Source of the DNA: Baffinella frigidus
Lineage: Eukaryota; Cryptophyceae; Cryptomonadales; Baffinellaceae
Length of the DNA stretch: 10,317 bases
Direction: 5' to 3'
NCBI GenBank assembly: GCA_026770585.1
Contig: MU646354.1
Span: 974,190 to 984,506, forward strand
Shown here: one piece after another, positions 5,901 through 10,317 of the stretch
How the letters are laid out: each line of letters starts with the position of its first letter
Position numbering within the stretch: the first letter of the stretch is position 1
Program-made: the position numbers and the translations under genes
Notes under the pieces: generated by a model
Databases searched by the model: none
Seen by the model: only the letters and a program-made list of their open reading frames with translations
What the model was told of the DNA's origin: nothing

Positions 5901-8900
5901 AAGAGCTGAAATTCAGTACAAAAGGGCGGATATAAAGCCTTTAGGACGAGCTAGAATAAAAATCAGGCAGAGCTAGACTCCCGCCCTCCAAGCTGAAATA
6001 ATTTCAACCCTGGTCTGTCCAGCGCCCAAGGTGCGACTCGAACACCCGCCCCTCCCACTAGCCCTTGGAAGTGGCTCAAATAGTGTTCTTGGGCATTTTC
6101 GATTTACCTTGGATCGGGGTCGAATCCGACCCCGATCCGAGGCAAAATCGAAGACCTTTCAGGGCACTATGTGAGCCACTTGGGAACACCCGCCTCTCAG
6201 AGGACACTGGACTGACAGCTGCCACCAGCCCTCCCAATTTTTCCTAATTAACCTTCGTCCACCTCCTATGAACAAACAGGGAATCGTTTTTGAACATATT
6301 AATAGGGTAACGGCCTGAAAATGGGGTAGTTAGGCATACGGCATTGCCTAGGACCTCCTACCGTAGGCCGAGGGATTCTAGGACCAAAAAGTCTCGGCCT
6401 ACGGTAGGAGGTCCTAGGCAATGCCGTATGCCTAACTACCCCATTTTCAGGCCGTTAGCCTATGAACCTCCTATGAACAAATAGGGAATCGTTTTTAAAC
6501 ATGTCCCCGGGTTCGACCCGCAGGGCGCTGCTGTCAGGTCCTGCCGAGAGAGAGAGAGAGAGCGAGAGAGAGGGGGGGAGAGAAGAGAGAGAGAGAGAGA
6601 GAGAGAGCGGTCAGGTCCTGGCTCCCACGCTCCTCCCGGTGCCGTCCGCCTCGGCTCCCGCGCTTGGCTCACTCCCGGTGCCGAGAGGAGTGTGTGTGTG
6701 AGTGAGAGAGAGTGTGTGTGTGTGTGAGAGAGAGAGAGAGATAGTCGGCGCCGCCCCTCGCTGACCCGCGCTTGGCTCAGTCCCGTCCGCCGACGCGCCG
6801 CAGCCCGACGCGGACATCACGATCTAAACCGCACACCCTCTCCCCGGGTTGAACCCGCAGGGCGGCCACGCTTGACACGGCGGCGTCCGGCGACGCAACC
6901 AGGACCGCCCGATGGTCCCGCGCTCAAACATGTCCCCAGAGTAATCAAACATGTCCCCGGATTAAACCCCTCGATCCGCAGGGCACGGCTCCCACGCTCC
7001 TCTCGGCTCAGGCGCTTCGTTCGGCGCCGGGCGCTCAATCTGTGAATCCTCGCTCAGTTAAGGCCTCTGATCAAACGACGCAGACGTGTCGCCACTAGTG
7101 CTCGCGCGAACCCGTGCTCGAAACCTGACTCCCACCTGAGCCGCAGGGCGCTCCTCTCGGCTCCCACGCGTCTCCCGGTGCCGGCCGCCTCGGCTCCCGC
7201 GCGTGGCTCAGTCCCGTCAGCTGACGCACCCACGCCCGATCCGCAGGGCGCGGCTCCCACGCTCCTCTCGGCTCCGGCGCTTCGCTCGGCGCCGGGCGCC
7301 GACGCGCCCAAGCCCGGCGACGCGGTGAAGCCCGCCGAGGACATCACCATCTCCTTCTCGCCGAAGCTGCTGCTCGCGCAGGTGCGGGGAACCCCGAACA
7401 CCCAAAAGCCTAAAAAGTGGACCCGAAAACCCGAAACCCGAACACCCGAAAGCCTGAATACGGGAGGTTGGTCTACGGTAGGCACTCCACTGCCAGCGAG
7501 AAAATTTCGCAGAGGACGTGAAGACCCTTTTAAAACATTGTTGTCGCTGTCACAGCGACTATAATGTGTCTGAGACACATTATAGTGTCTTCACGTCCTC
7601 TGCATTCTCGCTGACAGTGCACTCGGCCTGCCTGGACCCTGGAACCTGGAACCCGCACCCCTGACACTCTAATCGATGAAGCTTGGGCGACAACGCCGAA
7701 GCGCAGGCGCGGACCCGAAACCCCGAAAGCCTAAAAAGTGGACCCGAAAACCCGAACACCCGAAAGCCTGAATACGGGAGGTTGGACTACGTGAGGCACT
7801 CGGCCTGCCTGGACCACCTGGAACTTGGAACCCGTATGGGGACCGATAGCGAGATGCCCAAGTGAATTGAAACATGGGTGGCCTCTTTGCGCGTCCACAC
7901 CACCGAGAACTGTTCCAGACAACCCCTGAAACTCTGATCGATGAAGCGTGGGCGGCAACGCCGAAGCTCTTGCTCGCGCAGGCGCGGACCCGAAACCCTG
8001 AAAGCCTAAAAAGTGGACCCGGAAACCCGGAACCCTGGAACTCTGATCAATGAGCCCTGAGCCCGAACCCTGAGCCCGAATCCCGAAGCCCTGAATGCTG
8101 AAGCCTCACGCGTGTACCTGCGAGAGGTGAGGATGTGTGGGTTCCTACCTTGGAGAGGCGAGTACCAGGGCGAGACGGAGCACCTCGCAACGTCTAGAGA
8201 GTTTGCCAACTCTTACGTGGATAAGGTGCTGGTTTCCCTCGACCAAACTGGCGTGGTAGGATGGGCGCTTAAGGTTACGGGTTCATGGTTTGAAGCCGTT
8301 AGGGTTTGTGAAGGGAGGATGCGTGCCCGGACAGAGCGGCACTGATCGATGAACCCTGAGCGCGAACCCCTGAACCCTGAACCCGAACCCCGAAGCCCAA
8401 ACCCCTGAAGCCTGAAGCCTCACGCGTGTGTCAGGGCGAGACGGTGCGCCTCGCCATGCCGGACTTCCGCGGGCGCTCGAGCCGTTCCGTCCGGGTACAC
8501 TCCCACGCGACGGTTTGGGTCGCGAATCAGTGCTAATCTGCGCTTTGTACCAGGAATGATAGAAAGACGCTCCGGTTTGTACCAGGAATGATAGAAAGAC
8601 GCTCCGGTTTGTACCAAGAATGATAGAAAGACGCAGTCGATTTGCCCAGGGCGGTCTCGCCATGCCGGACTTCCGCGGGCGCTCGAGCCGCTCCGTCCGG
8701 GTACACTCCCACGCGACGGTTTGGGTCGAATCAGTGCTAATCTGCGGACGGATTCCGTCCACTTTGTACCAGGAATGATAGAAAGACGCTCCGGTTTGTA
8801 CCAGGAATGATAGAAAGACGCAGTCGATTGGCCCAGGGTGGGATGGTGCGCCCCGCGATGCCGTAGCTAACTGTACAACTGTATAACTAAGTGTACAACT

Positions 8901-9422
8901 GTATAACTAACTGTACAACTGTATAACGAACTGTACAATTGCACAACTAACTATACAACTCTATAAGTAACTATACAACTATACAACTAACGCTATAACT
9001 CTATAACTATATGTAACTCTATAACTATATGTAACTCTACAACTGTACAGGTGACGTCGACGCCCGCGAACGCCGTCGTGACCGCCGCGTGGTCCACCGA
9101 GTCCAAGGAGCTCCTCCTCTACCACTGTATAACTCACTCTATAACTGTACAACCTGTACAACCAACTTTACATCTTTACAATTCTACAACTACCTTTACG
9201 ACTCAACAACTAACTCTACAACCTGTACAAGTAACTATACAACTCTATAAGTAACTTTACAACTGTACAACTGACTGTACACCTCTACAACTCTACAACT
9301 AAGAAATAACTTTACAAAAGGTGACATCGACGCCCGCGAACGCCGTCGTGACTGCCGCGTGGTCCACCGAGTCCAAGGAGCTGCTCCTCGTCATGGGCTA
9401 CGCCATCCCCGCCAACGCCACG
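2169..9422 (+). CDS. Split gene: poly-Q, Pro/Tyr-rich linker, beta-sandwich domain (3' end open)
   Basis: The model is exons 2169-2299, 2509-3076, 4715-5011, 7247-7381, 8435-8512 and 9321-9422, giving 437 codons with every junction in phase. The product starts with a basic Pro/Gln segment, then a Met/His/Gln region with runs of 17 and 14 Gln, then a linker with [16 protein letters not shown] and many Ala-Pro, then about 90 residues of alternating hydrophobic strands: [55 protein letters not shown]. The strand pattern (T-V-x-L-x-x-P-x-F, then A-x-W-S, L-x-L, I-P-A-x-T) resembles beta-sandwich repeats I associate with algal surface proteins, but this is from memory of pattern only. I do not recognise the whole protein. 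No signal peptide or membrane segment is visible. The real 5' and 3' ends are unproven. Confidence 0.55.
2509..3076 (+). other. Poly-glutamine exon
   Basis: The acceptor is a textbook one: a pyrimidine run, ctactgac as a branch-like site, then ctctctgcag. An in-frame stop lies just upstream in the intron. An alternative acceptor is gtgtgcag before 2615, and an alternative start is the Met at 2642 ([12 protein letters not shown]). The exon carries CAG-coded Gln runs of 17 (2804-2854) and 14 (2909-2950), Met-Gln and His-Gln repeats, then [19 protein letters not shown]. The donor is AAG|gtctgc at 3077. Such Gln/His/Met tracts are typical of disordered regulatory proteins. Confidence 0.65.
2804..2950 (+). 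repeat. CAG trinucleotide tracts in coding frame
   Basis: Two pure CAG runs (17 and 14 units) flank a CAC/CAG mix encoding (HQ)n and HHH. Pure repeats without CAA interruptions are expected to be length-unstable. Confidence 0.95.
3090..3210. mobile_element. Foldback family B, copy 1
   Basis: Arms CCTCAAATAGTG and CACTGTTTGAGCCAC surround inverted GATTTGCCTTGGATCG and CGATCCAAGGTGAAATCG. It is about 120 bases long and starts 13 bases after the poly-Q exon donor, so it makes up the beginning of that intron. No coding capacity. Confidence 0.8.
3270..3429. mobile_element. 160-bp palindromic MITE family A, copy 2
   Basis: It runs from TAGGGTAACGGCCTGAAA to CGTTAGCCTA and is exactly 160 bases like the other intact copies. 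Its asymmetric centre (gactttttggtcctagg) is the reverse complement of that in copies 1 and 3, so it is inserted the other way round. It lies in the intron after the poly-Q exon. Confidence 0.88.
3538..3970. repeat. Intron stretch with short tandem repeats, no gene
   Basis: It holds (CCCTGAA)n at 3542-3565, a tandem of attcctgcttctag at 3653-3720, and a 28-base direct repeat beginning ccgtatta at 3769 and 3885 (tac-g/t-ctcgatacaggtcct). A cttcttcttcttc run lies before the second copy. I see no exon here. Confidence 0.75.
3965..4064. mobile_element. Foldback family E
   Basis: Arms of about 35 bases (acgggcccgcc, agagacaagtagtg, then gtaccc; mirrored by gggtacagcactacttgtct and ggcgggcccgt) surround a loop with taaaccttaaacc. 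A single copy here, in the intron before the 4715 exon. Confidence 0.8.
4138..4184. repeat. Two tandem 23-bp repeats
   Basis: ttagggcatagtaaatt(t/c)aatta occurs twice in direct orientation, separated by one base. Confidence 0.85.
4274..4295 (+). repeat. Echo of the 4715 exon start with its 3' splice region
   Basis: ctgacgtcgtgcctg (from 4246), a C run and cgcag precede CTGCGGCAGGCG. This repeats the acceptor module that precedes the real exon at 4715, but the exon match decays quickly. Confidence 0.7.
4428..4540. mobile_element. Foldback family D, degraded copy
   Basis: It starts ctagctctgccc and contains cagtacaaaaaggtgga and aaagcctttaggacgagcc, matching the element at 5855-5976. Its right end is eroded and runs straight into the acceptor module at 4540. 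Confidence 0.7.
4565..4602 (+). repeat. Second echo of the 4715 exon start
   Basis: The module ctgacgtcgtgcctg (4540) plus ccccgcag is followed by a copy reading [11 protein letters not shown], against [11 protein letters not shown] in the exon. Two amino-acid changes make this echo less conserved than the exon-end copies. It lies about 150 bases before the real acceptor. Confidence 0.75.
4715..5011 (+). other. Pro/Tyr-rich exon
   Basis: The acceptor is a C-rich gcag preceded by a CTGAC branch-like motif at 4689. The donor is CCCCAG|gtgcga at 5012, phase 0 at both ends, 99 codons. It opens [20 protein letters not shown], continues with three YSDYP/SDY motifs, a Pro-rich stretch, [13 protein letters not shown] and an Ala-Pro tail. 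Third positions are almost all G or C, unlike the introns. Possible internal donor at 4958 (gtagcg). The Tyr-Pro repeats could be phosphorylation or adhesion motifs; this is a guess. Confidence 0.7.
5046..5187. mobile_element. Foldback family C
   Basis: Arms of about 55 bases: aaacctatttttctttcatt through taaattactacaca, mirrored by tgtgtagtaatttt through aatgaaagaaaaataggttt, with an AT-rich loop. It starts about 35 bases after the donor at 5012, in the same kind of position as families A and B beside their donors. Confidence 0.88.
5212..5232 (+). repeat. Echo of the 5011 exon end (AVAPAPQ), donor lost
   Basis: In-frame AVAPAPQ ends in CCCCAG followed by atgccc, so the donor GT reads AT. 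It closely matches the echo at 5660-5686. Confidence 0.65.
5354..5524. repeat. Nine tandem 19-bp units
   Basis: The unit is cctaccgtagggtcctagg, with three units carrying single changes and the last ending in cctacc. The unit is the same motif that forms the inner core of family A (cctaccgtagg and tcctagg). It sits directly before an exon-end echo at 5541. Confidence 0.95.
5541..5587 (+). repeat. Echo of the 5011 exon 3' part ([11 protein letters not shown])
   Basis: It aligns with the exon over [11 protein letters not shown]. Four codon differences are silent (GCC/GCG, GCC/GCG, GCG/GCC, CTA/CTT) and one just upstream is V to A. It then runs into AT-rich sequence. Confidence 0.75.
5660..5686 (+). 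repeat. Echo of the 5011 exon end (ALALAPAPQ) with donor
   Basis: It reads ALALAPAPQ and is followed by gtgccc, compared with ALALAPQ and gtgcga at the exon. The two-residue difference is an in-frame insertion, and the other changes are silent. Confidence 0.7.
5756..5815. repeat. Telomere-like CCCTACA/CCCTGCA heptamers
   Basis: A run of about eight heptamers of the form CCCTRCA or CCCTAAA. Similar short runs occur at 3542, 4652-4680 (as G-strand GTAGGGT/GCAGGGT), 8343-8415, 9440 and 9785. They are degenerate and internal, so not a chromosome end. Confidence 0.8.
5855..5976. mobile_element. Foldback family D, intact copy
   Basis: Ends ctagctctgcctga and aatcaggcagagctag, with inner arms tggctcgtcctt and ttaggacgagctag. 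About 122 bases, no coding capacity. Confidence 0.85.
6021..6042 (+). repeat. Echo of the 5011 exon end and intron start
   Basis: GCGCCCAAG followed by gtgcgactcg copies the exon end and the first ten intron bases, with CAG changed to AAG. It is immediately followed by the flank of the family B foldback. Confidence 0.65.
6063..6185. mobile_element. Foldback family B, copy 2
   Basis: The ends are CCTTGGAAGTGGCTCAAA and gtgagccacttggga, with a perfect-looking core GGATCGGGGTCGAATCCGAC. The flanks gaacacccgcccct (6042) and gaacacccgcctct (6184) repeat on both sides, probably a target-site or local duplication. Confidence 0.8.
6303..6462. mobile_element. 160-bp palindromic MITE family A, copy 3
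   Basis: It runs from TAGGGTAACGGCCTGAAA to GGCCGTTAGCCTA, again exactly 160 bases with TA at each end. The centre (gagggattctaggacc) is in the same orientation as copy 1. The surrounding text cctatgaacaaacagggaatcg (before, near 6265) and cctatgaacaaatagggaatcg (after, near 6470) is a direct repeat flanking the element. Confidence 0.9.
6524..7200 (+). repeat. Ladder of echoes of the 7247 exon start
   Basis: Six degraded copies precede the real exon: after cccgcag at 6524, at about 6620-6683, about 6760-6815, after cccgcag at 6861, after gatccgcag at 6982, and after ccgcag at 7147. Shared strings include ggctcccacgctcctc, gcttggctcagtcccgtc and gcgccgggcgc. The 6760-6815 copy even retains gacatcacgatct of the exon interior. 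The copy at 6982 reads [18 protein letters not shown], with two amino-acid and two silent changes. (GA)n tracts break up the ladder. Confidence 0.75.
6545..6745. repeat. (GA)n and (GT)n microsatellites
   Basis: GA tracts at about 6546-6607 and a GT/GA mix at about 6690-6741 lie between echoes of the 7247 exon start. Confidence 0.9.
7247..7381 (+). other. Exon with Ala-Pro linker and first beta strand
   Basis: The acceptor is gatccgcag, with a ctgac at 7221. The donor is CAG|gtgcgg at 7382, phase 0/0, 45 codons. It runs from [20 protein letters not shown] through [11 protein letters not shown] to [13 protein letters not shown]. It joins in frame to GETVRLAMP of the next exon. Confidence 0.65.
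7488..7619. mobile_element. Foldback family G with 5-bp target duplication
   Basis: The ends are CACTGCCAGCGAGA and TCTCGCTGACAGTG. Inner arms cagaggacgtgaagac and gtcttcacgtcctctgc flank a second hairpin (ataatgtgtc/gacacattat). CACTC lies on both sides (7483-7487 and 7620-7624). The paralogous repeat at about 7792-7809 reads ggcactcggcctgcctgg without the element, showing the empty site. Confidence 0.9.
7695..7706 (+). repeat. Short echo of the 7381 exon end
   Basis: gccgaagcgcag is followed by gcgcgg, corresponding to P-K-(LLLA deleted)-Q of the exon end with a GC in place of the GT donor. Confidence 0.6.
7961..7981 (+). repeat. Echo of the 7381 exon end with GC donor
   Basis: It encodes PKLLLAQ with CTC TTG CTC where the exon has CTG CTG CTC, so both changes are silent. 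It is followed by gcgcgg, a GC-type donor context, where the exon has gtgcgg. Confidence 0.7.
8169..8190 (+). repeat. Echo of the 8435 exon start
   Basis: After taccag, the sequence GGCGAGACGGAGCACCTCGC copies the exon start GETV-L before diverging. The preceding gaagcctcacgcgtgt is shared with the true acceptor region at 8416-8430, displaced by a short insertion. Confidence 0.65.
8435..8512 (+). other. Exon with second part of beta-sandwich domain
   Basis: The acceptor is cgtgtgtcag and the donor is ACG|gtttgg, phase 0/0, 26 codons: [15 protein letters not shown] then [11 protein letters not shown]. The frame continues to a stop soon after 8530, consistent with an exon end. A near-complete second copy lies at 8650-8718. 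Confidence 0.65.
8544..8820. repeat. 32-bp minisatellite around the duplicated exon
   Basis: The unit, tttgtaccaggaatgata followed by gaaagacgctccgg, occurs at 8544, 8576 and 8608, and again at 8763 and 8795 after the second exon copy. Together with the exon copies this defines a tandem duplication of roughly 210 bases. Confidence 0.92.
8650..8718 (+). other. Tandem copy of the 8435-8512 exon with in-frame 9-nt deletion
   Basis: It keeps an acceptor (tttgcccag) and the same donor (ACG|gtttgg). Compared with the first copy it lacks 9 nt near the start (GETVRLAMP becomes GGLAMP) and has one silent change (CGT to CGC). It is 23 codons, phase 0/0. It could be an alternative or additional exon. 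The surrounding intron repeats were duplicated with it. Confidence 0.5.
8837..8863 (+). repeat. Degraded third echo of the 8435 exon start
   Basis: After gcccag, a sequence containing ATGGTGCG and CGCGATGCCG resembles the exon start (GTGCGCCTCGCCATGCCG). It follows the same gccagg flank as the copy at 8650. Confidence 0.5.
8864..9050. repeat. ACAACTGTATAACTA-type minisatellite
   Basis: Degenerate 14-20 base units of (c/t)aactgtacaactgtataa run up to the acceptor of the exon copy at 9051. No pyrimidine tract is left, only ctctacaactgtacag. Confidence 0.9.
9051..9119 (+). repeat. Copy of the 5' two thirds of the 9321-9422 exon
   Basis: It follows gtacag, a usable acceptor, and matches the exon from VTSTPANA to KELLL. 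The only differences are three silent third-position changes (ACG/ACA, ACC/ACT, CTC/CTG). It then breaks into minisatellite without a clear donor. Confidence 0.85.
9120..9315. repeat. Second ACAACT-type minisatellite
   Basis: The same degenerate units continue between the partial exon copy and the complete exon at 9321. Confidence 0.9.
9321..9422 (+). other. Exon with last strands of the beta-sandwich domain
   Basis: The acceptor is acaaaag and the donor is GCCACG|gtatgc, phase 0/0, 34 codons: [20 protein letters not shown] then [14 protein letters not shown]. It is the only one of four copies that has the complete sequence with both splice sites. The weak pyrimidine tract before it is notable, since the upstream sequence is an ACAACT minisatellite. 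Confidence 0.65.
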
Positions 9423-9477
9423 GTATGCACCCCAATCACCTGAACTCTAAACCCTGAACCCAGCTCCCAGCTCCCAC

Positions 9478-9582
9478 ATAGATATACATGTATATATATA
9501 TATATATATACATATATATATGTATATATATGTGTGTGTATATACATATATATGTATGTATATATATATATATATATATGTA
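9478..9582. repeat. (TA)n/(TATG)n tract
   Basis: AT-rich simple sequence with gtgtgtgta in the middle. It abuts, without an AG, the exon-end copy at 9583. Confidence 0.95.
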
Positions 9583-9649
9583 CGCGTGGTCGACCGAGAG
9601 CAAGGAGCTGCTCCTCGTCATGGGCTACGCCATCCCCGCCAACGCAACA
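9583..9649 (+). repeat. Copy of the 3' two thirds of the 9321-9422 exon
   Basis: It runs from [11 protein letters not shown] to YAIPANAT and keeps a donor (ACA|gtatat, phase 0) but is preceded by (TA)n with no AG acceptor. Codon differences are all silent: TCC/TCG, a serine TCC/AGC box switch, GCC/GCA and ACG/ACA. Confidence 0.85.
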
Positions 9650-9795
9650 GTATATACTCCAATCGCCTCATCTCTGAACTCAGTGTATACCCCAATTGCT
9701 TCATCTCTGAACTCAGTATATGCCCCACTCACCTGATCTCTGAATATACCCCAATCACCTCATCTCTGAACCCCAATCACCTCATCTCTGAACCC
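9650..9795. repeat. About 32-bp tandem repeats
   Basis: Units of the type tataccccaat then cacctcatctctgaac are repeated about four to five times with changes, ending in ccctgaaccc. Confidence 0.85.
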
Positions 9796-9812
9796 TGAAC
9801 CCTTGGGAACCC

Positions 9813-9830
9813 ATCCCCGCCAACGCCACG
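9813..9830 (+). repeat. Copy of the last 18 nt of the 9321-9422 exon
   Basis: It encodes IPANAT, identical to the exon end, and is followed by gtcttg. It is the shortest and most distal member of this downstream ladder. Confidence 0.75.
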
Positions 9831-10317
9831 GTCTTGTGGCGAGTTTTCCACTGTTACTTCTTAAGTTAACAGAGGTTCCACTTTTGCGTTGAGACGTCCC
9901 ACTCTCGACTTTTGTCTCGGTGCGCAGCGCTCTGAAGCAAGAGGAATCTTAAACACCATCCAACAATCAACTTGAGAATGTTCCCCGTAGTGTTCTGAGT
10001 GGTGACGCCCCCCCCCTACCACTCAGCAGCCACCGGGGGCTTCACGGATGCAGTCCATCTCAACGATTCGTACTAGAATCTTATCCATTGCCCTGGAACC
10101 TAACCGGGATTTCACCTTGAATCCAAGGCGAAAAAGAACTCGGCCGCTGCTAAGTGGCAGCGGGCTATTCGGAGGATAATCTCCCCACTTTCCGGAACCT
10201 TATCCGAAGGAACGCCCCTATGTCCCTACGCTACTGCCTTCCGTAGGGTCATATGGCCGCTGCTAAGTGGACCAGGTGCGCCGCATCGCGCCCGCAGAAT
10301 CCCAAAACCTAAGCCCT
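9831..10317. other. No gene recognised
   Basis: I could not place the next exon of the plus-strand gene. The stretch holds a hairpin ctgagtgg/ccactcag (9995-10026) around a C9 loop, a hairpin ccgctgc-taagtg-gcagcgg (10144-10163) whose left part recurs near 10256, and a small family A-like remnant (tatgtccctacgctactgc, then ccgtagggtc) near 10220. Acceptor-like gtgcgcag near 9930 and cgcccgcag near 10296 are candidates but nothing confirms them. Confidence 0.5.

Larger units (their letters stand above)
7395..8060. repeat. Dispersed direct repeats in the intron after 7381
   Basis: The block gcctaaaaagtggacccg, followed by cccgaa-type repeats, gcctgaatacgggaggttgg and ggcactcggcctgcctgg, occurs at about 7410-7480 plus 7620-7640, again at 7728-7815, and partly at about 8003-8040. 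Each is associated with an exon-end echo (7695, 7961), so intron and exon-end sequence were duplicated together. Confidence 0.85.

Noticed and set aside
6020-6060. tRNA-like ggtgcgactcgaaca string
   Set aside because: It is an echo of an exon end and intron start, with no cloverleaf around it.
9436-9798. Tyr-Ile-rich frames over the (TA)n tract
   Set aside because: They are simple-sequence translations. Only the 9583-9649 segment is exon-derived.

Overview
This window is nuclear DNA from a eukaryote with GC-rich exons, small GT-AG introns and introns packed with foldback elements and microsatellites. I favour a unicellular alga or similar protist (pelagophyte, dinoflagellate or haptophyte type), because dense palindromic non-autonomous elements next to splice sites recall the 'introners' known from such lineages. 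I cannot name the species. There is no bacterial operon structure, no rRNA and no tRNA that I can see.

Two divergent split genes start about 360 bases apart. On the minus strand, from 1808 leftward, lies the 5' end of a divergent Hsp70-superfamily chaperone gene. It has exon 1 (1760-1808), exon 2 (1505-1644) and a 33-nt exon 3 that is present four times (58-90, 251-283, 714-746, 980-1012). The rest of the gene is beyond the left edge. On the plus strand, from about 2169 rightward, lies a second gene. I model it as exons 2169-2299, 2509-3076 (poly-glutamine), 4715-5011 (Pro/Tyr-rich), 7247-7381, 8435-8512 and 9321-9422. All junctions are frame-compatible, and the last three exons join into what looks like one beta-sandwich domain. 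Its 3' end is not resolved.

The introns hold several foldback families: a 160-bp palindrome present three times intact and several times degraded, plus families I label B to G. One of these (7488-7619) has its own empty-site paralogue nearby. There is also a 19-bp x 9 array built from the core of the 160-bp palindrome, (GA)n/(CT)n and (TA)n tracts, and minisatellites.

The most unusual signal is that almost every exon is surrounded by partial copies of itself. Copies of the exon start, with acceptor, lie upstream; copies of the exon end, with donor, lie downstream. Many copies differ from the exon only by synonymous changes or in-frame deletions. The four 33-nt Hsp70 exons differ at six positions, all silent third positions. 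So the copies have diverged like coding sequence, which ordinary intron debris would not do. They may be alternative exons, or fragments recently copied from coding paralogues.
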